From JACQHM01 sp964535215 (lineage in GTDB: Bacteria > Methylomirabilota > Methylomirabilia > Methylomirabilales > JACQHM01): 64,000 bases of DNA. Under the pieces are notes generated by a model. It was given only the letters and a program-made list of their open reading frames with translations. It did not search any database and was not told the DNA's origin. Positions 15,742 through 23,330 of this stretch are shown piece after piece. Position 1 is the stretch's first letter; each line of letters opens with the position of its first letter. The position numbers and the translations under genes are program-made. The DNA lies in the NCBI GenBank assembly GCA_964535215.1, contig CAZHST010000007.1, positions 31,290 to 95,289 of the forward strand, in the 5' to 3' direction.

Positions 15742-17124
15742 TTACCCCAGGTAAGGGTCCAGATCAAGGTTCAGGGTGGCGGGATCCACGGAGAGGAGGA
15801 TGGAGCGCTTGAAAGCCCCTGTGGCCTCGTCCTTCTCCGTAAGGTCCACCTCCCCCTCGAGCCTCCTCCCGGTCCGGTCCAGGAGCAGTTGGACCACCGG
15901 GCGGGTGCTGTCATTGGGGTTTGGCCTGGTGACGACGGCCAGCTCCCCTGTACTCAGCCGCACCACCGCCCCCACCGGGTAGATCCCCAACATCCTGATG
16001 AAATTCTCTAACAGCTCCGGGTCGAATACCTTCCCTGACAAGGAGCGCATCCGCTCGATGGCTTTTGCCGGCTCCATGGCGTTCTGGTAAGGGCGGACCG
16101 TTGTCATGGCGTCGTAGGCGTCGGCGATGGTCACCAGCGCGCTTAAGAAGCTCGGCTCCTTCTCCGGCTCCAGGGAAGGGTAGCCGGTCCGGTCGTACCG
16201 GATATGATGCTCCTTGATCACAGCCAGGGTATTGGGGTTGGTGTTCCCCATCTTCTCCATGATCTTCACCCCGTCCACGGGGTGCCTCTTCACATAGCGC
16301 CACTCCTCCTCGGAGAGATCCCTCGGCTTCTTCAAGATCGCATCCGGCCAGTTGACCTTCCCCAGGTCATGGAGGAAGGCGCCGAGGCCCAGCTCGAAGA
16401 GGGCCTCCTTGCTTAAGCCGAGGAACTGCCCCAGGGCAAGGGAGAGGATGCCCACGTTCACCGAGTGGGTGAACAGGTACTCGTCGTAGCTTTTGATCAT
16501 GGTGAGGGCGATGAGGGCATATTTGTGATCGAGGATGCCATCCACCATGGCCTTCACCATGGGCGGGAACTGCTCGTTGGACGGGACCTTGCCCATCCGG
16601 GCCTCCTGCATGATCTGCCTCACCACCCCGAGGGCGCGCTGGTAAAGGATCCGGGCCTGCTTTCTCTCGTGGTCCTCTTCGATCTCCCCCTCGCCTTCCC
16701 GGGGCTCCCCAGGGGAGACGACGATGATGTGCCGGACCCCCTTCTGGGTCAGGACCTCCTTCATGCCGCCGGCCTCCTTAATCAGGGAGGCATCGGTCGA
16801 GAGGGTCTCGACCAAGAGCTGGAGCTCCCCGCCGGTCACCCCTCGAAGGAACGTGAGGCCTTCCACCTCCCGGGCCTTCAAGCGGTCCATAAAGGAGCCG
16901 AAGAGCTCGGCCGATCCCTTGACGGGTACCCCTGCCAGGAGGAGGGACCCCTCAACGAGGCCCATCGTGACCTGTTCCTCCTCCTGAAAGATCTCCCTGA
17001 GGACCTGTTCGGCTGCGGTGAGGAACCTGGTAGAGGCGGGGTGGGTGGACGGGTAGAGGGCGAGGCTCCTGACGGCCCCGTTGAGATGCCTGATAAGATT
17101 TTCCAACCTCTCCATGGGATCCAT
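15742..17124 (-). CDS. HD-GYP domain protein with novel N-terminal domain
   Basis: HD-GYP proteins are typically c-di-GMP phosphodiesterases. In this 460-residue protein the HD pair is at residues 252-253 (HDLGK), with His220 upstream, and the GYP segment is at 306-316. The usual HHExxDGxGYP reads HHIRYDRTGYP, so the Glu and the Gly are replaced. A segment of about 135 residues at the N-terminus (LALYPSTHPA) is clearly related to the same part of the protein coded 16 bp upstream. A beta-rich tail follows the HD-GYP domain. No membrane segment is evident. Activity against c-di-GMP is unproven. Confidence 0.85.
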   Translation of the reverse strand: MDPMERLENLIRHLNGAVRSLALYPSTHPASTRFLTAAEQVLREIFQEEEQVTMGLVEGSLLLAGVPVKGSAELFGSFMDRLKAREVEGLTFLRGVTGGELQLLVETLSTDASLIKEAGGMKEVLTQKGVRHIIVVSPGEPREGEGEIEEDHERKQARILYQRALGVVRQIMQEARMGKVPSNEQFPPMVKAMVDGILDHKYALIALTMIKSYDEYLFTHSVNVGILSLALGQFLGLSKEALFELGLGAFLHDLGKVNWPDAILKKPRDLSEEEWRYVKRHPVDGVKIMEKMGNTNPNTLAVIKEHHIRYDRTGYPSLEPEKEPSFLSALVTIADAYDAMTTVRPYQNAMEPAKAIERMRSLSGKVFDPELLENFIRMLGIYPVGAVVRLSTGELAVVTRPNPNDSTRPVVQLLLDRTGRRLEGEVDLTEKDEATGAFKRSILLSVDPATLNLDLDPYLG

Positions 17125-17140
17125 CGCCTTTGTCCCTCTT

Positions 17141-18847
17141 CTAGGGCGCCTGCCCGAAATGCTGCTCCAGGGCCTGGAGGCAGGCCTGCCGGACCCTGCC
17201 GCGGAAGGCTTCCGCCGCAGCCTTTAACACCTCGAAGGCCTCGGCCGTCCTCATCCTTCCCAGGGCCGCCGCGGCCGCTACCCTGAGCTCCTCCTGGGTG
17301 TGGCTTCTCAACCAACCGGGCCGCCTCAGGAGGGTGGAGAGGAGCCGAAAGGCTTGAGCGCCGCCCAGTTGTCCCAAGGCGGCAATCGCCGCCTTCTGCA
17401 AATCCAGATCCTTGGGCTTTGAGGCAATCTCGATTAGGGCAGGGATCGCCCTGGTCTCTTTCAGGGTACCCAGGGCGGCGATGGAGGACTGGCACACCAC
17501 AGGATCCTGATCGTGGAGGGCCTCCAGCAGGGGCGCCGAAACCTTCTGACCCCCGATCCGGCTCAGGGCCCTCACCACCTCTCTCCGGACCCGGTGGTCC
17601 TCATGTTTGAGCGGCCCGGCCAGGAGGTCGACGGCCTCCTCCGCCCTGAGCTCCCCCAGAATAAGGGCAACGTTCCGCACCACGTACCAGCGGGGGTCCT
17701 CGAGGGCCTTTAAGAGGAGAGGGACGGCATCCTTCCCCTGTCGGATCAAGGCCGTGATCAGCCGACGTCGGGCTGAACGATCCTCTTCTTTTTTTAAGCG
17801 TTCCAAAAGGGGGGAAACCGCCCTGGTCCCTAAAGTGGCGAGGAGGTACAGCAGCTCGTCATGGGGGGTGTCCTTGAAGCAGAGCTCATCGATCAGGAAC
17901 CCGATCCCTTTCTCATCAGCCATCCGACCGATCGCCTCCTCCGCCAAACCCTTACACCCGGAGGACTTCGGGTGTAAAGGATGGATGTGGAGGGCAAAGC
18001 TGGAGAGGATCTTGAGAAAGGTGGGGAGATCCCTTGCCTCCTTGGCTTTTTCTGCAAAGGTCTCAAGCCTCCCCGCGAGGTACTGGTACTCCCTTGGTTC
18101 CTCAGTAGCCTCCAACCGCTCCAGAAGCCTTTCCACGTCCTCCGGCTCTTCAGGGCGGAGGGGGAGAGGAGGCGTCACCGTGGAGGAGGCCTCAAAACCG
18201 TAGCCTAACTCCAGGACATCCTCCAGGGAGGTTTCCTGGAGGGGCTGGCCTGTCTCCTGGAACGGGGGTTCACCCGGCCCCCCGGGAGGGGAGGAGAGAG
18301 TTTCCAACCCCCCTTCTTGTTCAGAGGCCCTCCAGCCCTCCTCGGCTTTGACCCCTTTCCCCCGGAGCCCATCCTCTCCATGGAACCTGAAGGTCAGCTC
18401 CTCGATCCTCACATGTTTCACCCCCTGGTCTGAAAGCGCCTGCTTGAGGCCCCCCTTCTCCAGGAGCCGTTTGGGATCAACGAGGATGAGTCGCAGGAAC
18501 TGTTCCACCTCCTCCGGGGAGGGGGTTCTTAAGACCTGGAGGGCCTGGACCTTTCGGAAGTAGAGGTCCAGGGCAAACGCCCGGAGCTGAGGGTTCCCCT
18601 CTCCGACCTTTTCCCCATCGTAGGAGAAGCCCTCCTTCGTCACCGTCAAGGTGAAGGAAGGGGTCTGCTCCAGGAGGCTTTCGAGCTGCATCACGGTGCG
18701 CTCCAAGGATTGCTTCAAGGCAGGATGGGTCGGGGGGTAGAAGGCCAGATCCCTGGTGGCCTTCTTCAGCGAGACCAGCGTTTCCTCGAGCCTTTTGAAG
18801 AACCCCCCTGGAGAGGGGCTCCAGGGATCTTTCGGGAGCGGCTCCAT
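17141..18847 (-). CDS. HEAT-repeat protein sharing an N-terminal domain with the HD-GYP neighbour
   Basis: The 568-residue product begins with a domain of about 140 residues (LAFYPPTHPA, later KGGLKQALSDQGVKHVRIEEL) homologous to the N-terminus of the HD-GYP protein downstream. A low-complexity linker follows, then at least five HEAT/PBS-lyase repeats in the C-terminal half (for example PRWYVVRNVALILGEL). No catalytic motif or membrane helix is visible. A scaffold or regulator working with the HD-GYP protein is the simplest reading. AAGGAG lies 12 bases before the ATG. Confidence 0.8.
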   Translation of the reverse strand: MEPLPKDPWSPSPGGFFKRLEETLVSLKKATRDLAFYPPTHPALKQSLERTVMQLESLLEQTPSFTLTVTKEGFSYDGEKVGEGNPQLRAFALDLYFRKVQALQVLRTPSPEEVEQFLRLILVDPKRLLEKGGLKQALSDQGVKHVRIEELTFRFHGEDGLRGKGVKAEEGWRASEQEGGLETLSSPPGGPGEPPFQETGQPLQETSLEDVLELGYGFEASSTVTPPLPLRPEEPEDVERLLERLEATEEPREYQYLAGRLETFAEKAKEARDLPTFLKILSSFALHIHPLHPKSSGCKGLAEEAIGRMADEKGIGFLIDELCFKDTPHDELLYLLATLGTRAVSPLLERLKKEEDRSARRRLITALIRQGKDAVPLLLKALEDPRWYVVRNVALILGELRAEEAVDLLAGPLKHEDHRVRREVVRALSRIGGQKVSAPLLEALHDQDPVVCQSSIAALGTLKETRAIPALIEIASKPKDLDLQKAAIAALGQLGGAQAFRLLSTLLRRPGWLRSHTQEELRVAAAAALGRMRTAEAFEVLKAAAEAFRGRVRQACLQALEQHFGQAP

Positions 18848-18912
18848 TGGTCAACAATGCTCCTTCAGTCTCGCATTACCTGGCCGTCTGGGACCCGGGA
18901 ATCTGTTCTTTA

Positions 18913-18940
18913 ACTGTAGCAAAAGTCGTGCCGTTGTCAA
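18913..18940 (-). promoter_or_regulatory. Predicted promoter of the HEAT/HD-GYP operon
   Basis: A perfect TTGACA (18935-18940) on the minus strand is followed after 16 bp by TACAGT (18913-18918), about 65 bp before the first gene. Confidence 0.5.
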
Positions 18941-18954
18941 TCAAATTGATGCCT

Positions 18955-21387
18955 TTACAGGAATTCAACGGGGTCCACATCCACCTCCACGACGGCCTTC
19001 TTTGACCGGGGGGAGGAGGTGAACCGCTGAAGGGCCTCCCGGGCTGCCCGTCGGATGGTTTCCGCTTCCCCCTTCAAAAGGATCTGCCAGCGGAACCGGC
19101 CTTTCAGCCGTGAGAGGAGGGCGGGGGCCGGGCCATCAATTCGGAGGCCTTCCTGCTCCCGGAGGAGGCGGGAGAGTTCCTCAGCGGTTTCCTTTGCCTC
19201 CCCCTCCGAGGGGCTGGTCGCCAGGAGGCGGATCAAAGAGGCGAAGGGGGGGAGGGAACGCTCCGCCCGGAGGGGAAGCTCCCTCCGATACAGCGCCTCA
19301 TAGTCCTGACGACACACGGCCTGGAGGCAGTAGTGGTCGGGGTTGTAGGTTTGGATCAAGGCAAAACCGGGAAGCTCCCCGCGCCCCGCCCTCCCGATGA
19401 CCTGGGTCAAGAGGGCATAGGTCCGCTCAGCCGCCCGAAAGTCGGGGATCTGGAGGGAGAGGTCGGCGGAGATCACGCCGACCAGGGTGATCCTCGGGAA
19501 GTCATGGCCCTTTCCGATCATCTGGGTCCCGACCAGGATGTCAATCTCGAGCTGCTCCAGGGCCTTCAGGAGGCGTCGGTGGGCATCCTTCCCCTGGGTG
19601 GTATCCCGGTCCATCCTGGCAACCCTGGCCTCGGGGAGATGGGTTTTCACGGCCTCCTCGACCTGTTGGGTCCCGAAGCCCAAGGCCGAGAGCTTCAAAC
19701 CGCCGCACCTGGGGCAGGTGGAGGGGGGTCGCCGTTCAAAGCCACAGTAGTGGCAGCGGAGCCTCCGGCTCTGGGCATGGTAGGTTAAAGAGACGCTGCA
19801 GTGGGGGCATCTCAGGGCCTGTCCACACGACCGACAGAGGATCAGGGTCGCATAGCCCCGGCGGTTCAGGAAGAGGAGGACCTGCTCCCGCCTTTCCAGG
19901 CGCTCTTCGATCATGCGGAGGAGCCTCTGGGAAAGGATCGGCACCCGCTCCGCCCGCTCCGTTTTTAAGTCGAGAAGCGTGACCGTTGGCAGCCGTCGTC
20001 GCTCCACCCGCTCGGGGAGGGTCAAGAGCCGATAACGCCCGGTTTCTGCGGCATGGAAGCTCTCGAAAGAAGGGGTGGCGGAGCCGAGGAGGACGGGGAT
20101 CTGGAGCCGCCTCGCCCGTTCAAGCGCCACATCCCTGGCATGATACCGAGGCTCGTCGTCCTGCTTGTAGGAAGGGTCATGCTCCTCGTCCACAACGATG
20201 ATGCCCAGCCTGGGGAAAGGGGCGAAGACGGCCGAGCGGGTCCCGACAACCACCCTGGCCTCCCCCCGCTTCACGCGCATCCACTGGTCCAACCGCTCCC
20301 CGGGACTTAAGCCGCTGTGGAGGGGGGCGACCTTGTCGCCGAAACGGGCGCGGAAGCGGGCCAGGGCCAGGGGGGTCAGGGCGATCTCAGGGACGAGGAC
20401 CAGGGCCTGCCTTCCCCTCTGGAGGACCTCTTCGATGACCTTCAGGTACACCTCCGTCTTGCCCGATCCCGTAATCCCGAAGAGGAGGGCCGGGAAGAAC
20501 CTTCCTGCATCCATCCCCTGCCGGAGGATCCTCAGGACCTCTTCCTGATGGGTGGTGAGGGCCGGAGGGTTTGGGGTGACCAGGGTCGGCTCTTGGAAAG
20601 GGTCCCTGATGACCTCCCGGTTCTCCATCGCCACAAGGCCCTTCACAAGCAGCCCCCGGAGGGCCGAAGATCCGGCAATCGCTTTGGCCTCGGCGGCCCT
20701 TACCGGTCCCCCTTCCCGGATAAGCTCCTGGAGGAGCTTCGCCTGACCTGGGGCCCTTCGCTCCAGATCCCTGACCGCTTCCATCAACCTCTCCTTTCCG
20801 TGGAGGGGGACGACGAACCGCTCCCGTCTGGGCTTTACCCGGGGAGGGACCAGGAACGGTTGGACGGCGAGGATTCCCTCCCGTTGAAGCCGTCGGAGAA
20901 CGGTTTCGACTTCAGGCATCTTGTACCGTCGCCTGACATGGCTCAAAGGGAGACGCCCTCCCTCCTGGAGGAGGGTGAGGAGTTCTCGGGCCAGGGGGGG
21001 AAGCTCCTTCAGCCTTTCGGGAAGGGGGGCCTCTTTCAAGACCAGGAACGGCTTGGTCGAGGTATCAATCCCGGGGGGGAGAGCCACCCGGATGGCGAGG
21101 CCTAATGGGGAGAGGTAGTAGTCGGCCACCCACCGGGTTAAGCCAAGGAGGTGCTCGTCCAGGATCGGCTGGGTGTCAAGGATCTCTTGAAGCGCTTTCA
21201 CCTGGGGGAGGTCAGCCTCCCCGAAGAGGGCAACGATGTAACCGGTCACCAACCTTTTCCCCAGCGGGACAAGGGCCCGTTTGCCGATCGCCGCCTGGTC
21301 TTGCAGAGGGGGCGGGATGGCATAGGTTAAGGTCTGCCGGATGGCCTTGATGGGAATGGCGACTTCGGCGTAGCTGGTGTGTGACAT
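18955..21387 (-). CDS. priA: Primosomal replication restart helicase PriA
   Basis: PriA binds stalled forks and reloads the replicative helicase. The roughly 810-residue product has the N-terminal 3'-end-binding domain, Walker A (GITGSGKTEVY), the DEEH box (VVDEEHDPSYKQ), a zinc-binding region with four CxxC pairs (CRSCGQALRCPHC, CHYC, CPRC) and helicase motifs including IGRAGRGE. The start at 21387 gives a normal N-terminus (MSHTSYAEVAIPI); the frame is open upstream to 21519 but that part is unlike PriA. No strong ribosome-binding site is seen. Confidence 0.96.
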   Translation of the reverse strand: MSHTSYAEVAIPIKAIRQTLTYAIPPPLQDQAAIGKRALVPLGKRLVTGYIVALFGEADLPQVKALQEILDTQPILDEHLLGLTRWVADYYLSPLGLAIRVALPPGIDTSTKPFLVLKEAPLPERLKELPPLARELLTLLQEGGRLPLSHVRRRYKMPEVETVLRRLQREGILAVQPFLVPPRVKPRRERFVVPLHGKERLMEAVRDLERRAPGQAKLLQELIREGGPVRAAEAKAIAGSSALRGLLVKGLVAMENREVIRDPFQEPTLVTPNPPALTTHQEEVLRILRQGMDAGRFFPALLFGITGSGKTEVYLKVIEEVLQRGRQALVLVPEIALTPLALARFRARFGDKVAPLHSGLSPGERLDQWMRVKRGEARVVVGTRSAVFAPFPRLGIIVVDEEHDPSYKQDDEPRYHARDVALERARRLQIPVLLGSATPSFESFHAAETGRYRLLTLPERVERRRLPTVTLLDLKTERAERVPILSQRLLRMIEERLERREQVLLFLNRRGYATLILCRSCGQALRCPHCSVSLTYHAQSRRLRCHYCGFERRPPSTCPRCGGLKLSALGFGTQQVEEAVKTHLPEARVARMDRDTTQGKDAHRRLLKALEQLEIDILVGTQMIGKGHDFPRITLVGVISADLSLQIPDFRAAERTYALLTQVIGRAGRGELPGFALIQTYNPDHYCLQAVCRQDYEALYRRELPLRAERSLPPFASLIRLLATSPSEGEAKETAEELSRLLREQEGLRIDGPAPALLSRLKGRFRWQILLKGEAETIRRAAREALQRFTSSPRSKKAVVEVDVDPVEFL

Positions 21388-21538
21388 CCCAGGAGGCATC
21401 GAACGCAAAAAAGGGTGGGGGGCAAGGAAAAACCGCCACTGGCTGAACGCCAGGCAAAGGAGAAGGAGAAAAAGATCGGGGAGGAAGCACTTCGGAGAGA
21501 TGATCACTCCTGGTGCCACCTCCCCGATGGTTCCCTTC

Positions 21539-21829
21539 CTACTTCTTGCCCCCCAGCACGGAATCCTTGAAGGCCTTGGCGATCCTGAAGCGCACTACCC
21601 TTTTCGCCGGGATCTTGATGGGCTCACCGGTCCTGGGGTTTCGCCCCATCCTCGCCTTTCGCTGGACCAAAACCACCTTGCCGATCCCCGGGATGGTGAA
21701 ACCATTCTTGGCCTCCCTGGCGGCCAGTTTCGCCAGCTCCTCTAAAAAACTGTTGGCGGTGGCCTTGGTGACACCTGTCTTCTGGGCCAGGTGGGACACG
21801 GTCTGTGACTTTGTCATCATCTTGGCCAT
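21539..21829 (-). CDS. hup: HU-family DNA-binding protein
   Basis: The 96-residue product has the HU/IHF layout: an N-terminal helix pair (KSQTVSHLAQKTGVTKATANSFLEEL is the family pattern) and the DNA-binding arm with GRNPRTGEPIKIPA. HU bends DNA and organises the nucleoid. The ATG at 21829 follows a GAGGAGGGCGAA ribosome-binding site; the frame is open further upstream. It is monocistronic with its own promoter. Confidence 0.95.
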   Translation of the reverse strand: MAKMMTKSQTVSHLAQKTGVTKATANSFLEELAKLAAREAKNGFTIPGIGKVVLVQRKARMGRNPRTGEPIKIPAKRVVRFRIAKAFKDSVLGGKK

Positions 21830-21872
21830 TTCGCCCTCCTCATTTAAGGTTGGATGGGGACTACCGGTATGC

Positions 21873-21901
21873 ATGATACGCATCGTGACCTACCGCTGCA
21901 A
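21873..21901 (-). promoter_or_regulatory. Predicted promoter of the HU gene
   Basis: On the minus strand TTGCAG (21896-21901) and TATCAT (21873-21878) are 17 bp apart, 45 bp before the HU start codon. Confidence 0.5.
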
Positions 21902-21923
21902 GGGAAAAGTGAGGGGCAAGCGT

Positions 21924-21951
21924 TCAGCTATCGGCCGTCAGCCGTCAGCCT
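21924..21951 (+). repeat. 7-bp tandem repeat TCAGCNN (four units)
   Basis: Four consecutive 7-bp units read TCAGCTA, TCGGCCG, TCAGCCG, TCAGCCT. The array lies just upstream of the HU promoter, in the spacer shared with the GroES-like gene. A three-unit array with the same core is found at 26281. Confidence 0.75.
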
Positions 21952-22107
21952 TATTCCCCTTTGAGAAAGCCCTTGATTAGAGGACAGAACCGTAGTAAAT
22001 TAATGCCGCCTGTGTCTCTGCCCTCACCGCATCAGGGAATGCCCGAACATCAGGCGGGGGCTTTGGATCCTCAGGCCGAGAAAGGCGAAGCTTCACCAAC
22101 TCGTCCC

Positions 22108-22136
22108 TTGTCTGGCAAGAAGACTCATGCTATACT
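22108..22136 (+). promoter_or_regulatory. Predicted promoter of the GroES-like gene
   Basis: TTGTCT (22108-22113) and TATACT (22131-22136) are spaced by 17 bp. The start codon follows 25 bp later with a GGAGG site between. Confidence 0.5.
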
Positions 22137-22160
22137 ACCTTTCGTTGAAGGGAGGACAAG

Positions 22161-22457
22161 ATGCTACCATTTGAGGTCTATGGGATCAACCTCGTGGTGA
22201 AGCTTCTTGCAGAACCCCCGAGTGGGATCAGCCTTTACTGCCCCGCCGGCTCCCCCATTCGCTATGGGACTGTGGTCGCCAAGGGTGATGGCTTCGACGA
22301 AGGCGCCAATGCCTTCCGGGACATGCCTCCGCTCGGCTCCATTGTTGCCTTCGAGGAGGAACAGGAAGGGGTGGAGGGCCACTACTTCTACACCGAGGAT
22401 GGGGAGTATCGGGTCTTACGGCTTGATGCTGTGATCATCGCCTTTCCCCAGGCTTGA
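22161..22457 (+). CDS. Divergent GroES-like (Cpn10) protein, no GroEL nearby
   Basis: The 98-residue product follows the Cpn10 pattern along its length: an N-terminal strand (GINLVVKLLAE, compare DRVIVK), a mobile-loop position with SGISL in place of GGI-V/I-L, PIRYGTVVAKGDG (compare G-x-V-x-A-V-G-x-G), LGSIVAFEE (compare VGD-x-V-x-F), and the terminal strand EYRVLRLDAVI (compare E-x-L-x-x-x-E-x-D-I-L). It is well translated by appearance (GGAGGACAAG before the ATG). No groL lies in the window. It could be a co-chaperonin for a chaperonin elsewhere or a GroES-fold protein with another role. Confidence 0.6.
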   Translation: MLPFEVYGINLVVKLLAEPPSGISLYCPAGSPIRYGTVVAKGDGFDEGANAFRDMPPLGSIVAFEEEQEGVEGHYFYTEDGEYRVLRLDAVIIAFPQA

Positions 22458-22681
22458 GACATCGGTTTGTTCAGGCATCACCTCTTTTTCATTGACGCAT
22501 GGTGACCCCTGGAAGGGGTGGTCTGATTCCACGGGGCACCGGCTGTGAAGAGGTGGGATCGGCCAGCAGGCACCCTGGCCGAAAGCGACCAGGAGGTCGT
22601 TCAAGGCCAACCGGTGAGCGCGGGTGATTTTTCCCTATTTCTGTCTCCTCTGAGAACCTCGCCGAATAAGGAGGAAAGCAG

Positions 22682-22972
22682 GTGAAGAAGCCCCTCATCG
22701 TCGGCCTACTTTTCGCTTCGATCATGACCATGGCCGACCTGGGATCCACGGCCAAAGGTATGGAACCGGCTAAGGTCCGTCAGCTCATCGCGGAAAAGAA
22801 GGTCGCGATCGGGATGACGAGCAAAGAGGTGAAGGCGATCCTGGGCGAGCCGACCAAGATGGGCAAGACGACGCAGGCCTGCTGGGGAGTCATCGAAGAG
22901 TGGATCTACGGGGAGGGGAAGGAAGCGGTCACCCTGCGGTTCAGCAACGGCAAGCTCCAGAGCATCAAATGA
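22682..22972 (+). CDS. Small exported protein, SmpA/BamE-like fold suspected
   Basis: The 96-residue product has a signal peptide (KK start, LIVGLLFASI core). The mature part includes VAIGMTSKEVKAILGEPTK, then EEWIYG and LRFSNGKLQSI. The G-M-T-x-x-x-V-x-x-x-L-G-x-P motif followed by a W-x-Y strand and F-x-x-G-x-L is typical of the SmpA/OmlA/BamE-like family of small envelope proteins. The GTG start at 22682 has AAGGAGGAAAGCAG before it. The 224 bp upstream contain no gene that I can see. Role unknown. Confidence 0.65.
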   Translation: MKKPLIVGLLFASIMTMADLGSTAKGMEPAKVRQLIAEKKVAIGMTSKEVKAILGEPTKMGKTTQACWGVIEEWIYGEGKEAVTLRFSNGKLQSIK

Positions 22973-23330
22973 CTGAGGACGCCTTCGTTCCCCTCATGAC
23001 CGGGCCGGTCCCAGGTTGATCCGGCTGGAAGAATCCTCCAGGTTGGCTGATCGTCCTTTCAGGCTGCCGCATCGTCCCCACCATCCGTGGATTCCACCTG
23101 CTCCTGGTTCCATCGCCATCGCCCACCCGGTAGAGAGCTGCCCCTGGGCGGTTCCCTCCTTCCCCACCGATCCCCCTTTCCTCGGCGTTCCCACCTCCGC
23201 TACTGGGGTATCAAGGGCTTCGAGACGCCCCTGGCCGGGATGCCCGCCTGCGGCATTGGGGTGGAAATGTCGGCTCGAATATGCTATCTTGTTGATACCC
23301 CTCTGGACGATGGGAGACAAAGGATTTCCC
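22973..23330 (+). other. 358-bp spacer upstream of selA with a possible structured RNA
   Basis: No gene is convincing here, although the selA frame stays open back to 23016 with a Pro/Arg-rich, family-unlike sequence. The inverted repeat GGGGTATCAA (23205-23214) and TTGATACCCC (23292-23301) could close a 97-nt structure. It would contain smaller hairpins: GGGC/GCCC at 23215-23230 and ATGCC/GGCAT at 23240-23256. It ends 29 bp before the selA start. I found no tRNA-Sec landmarks in it. Confidence 0.3.

Noticed and set aside
23205..23301. tRNA-Sec candidate upstream of selA
   Set aside because: The 8-10 bp closing stem has the right size, but there is no TTCGA T-arm paired next to it, no UCA anticodon arm and no CCA-like end.
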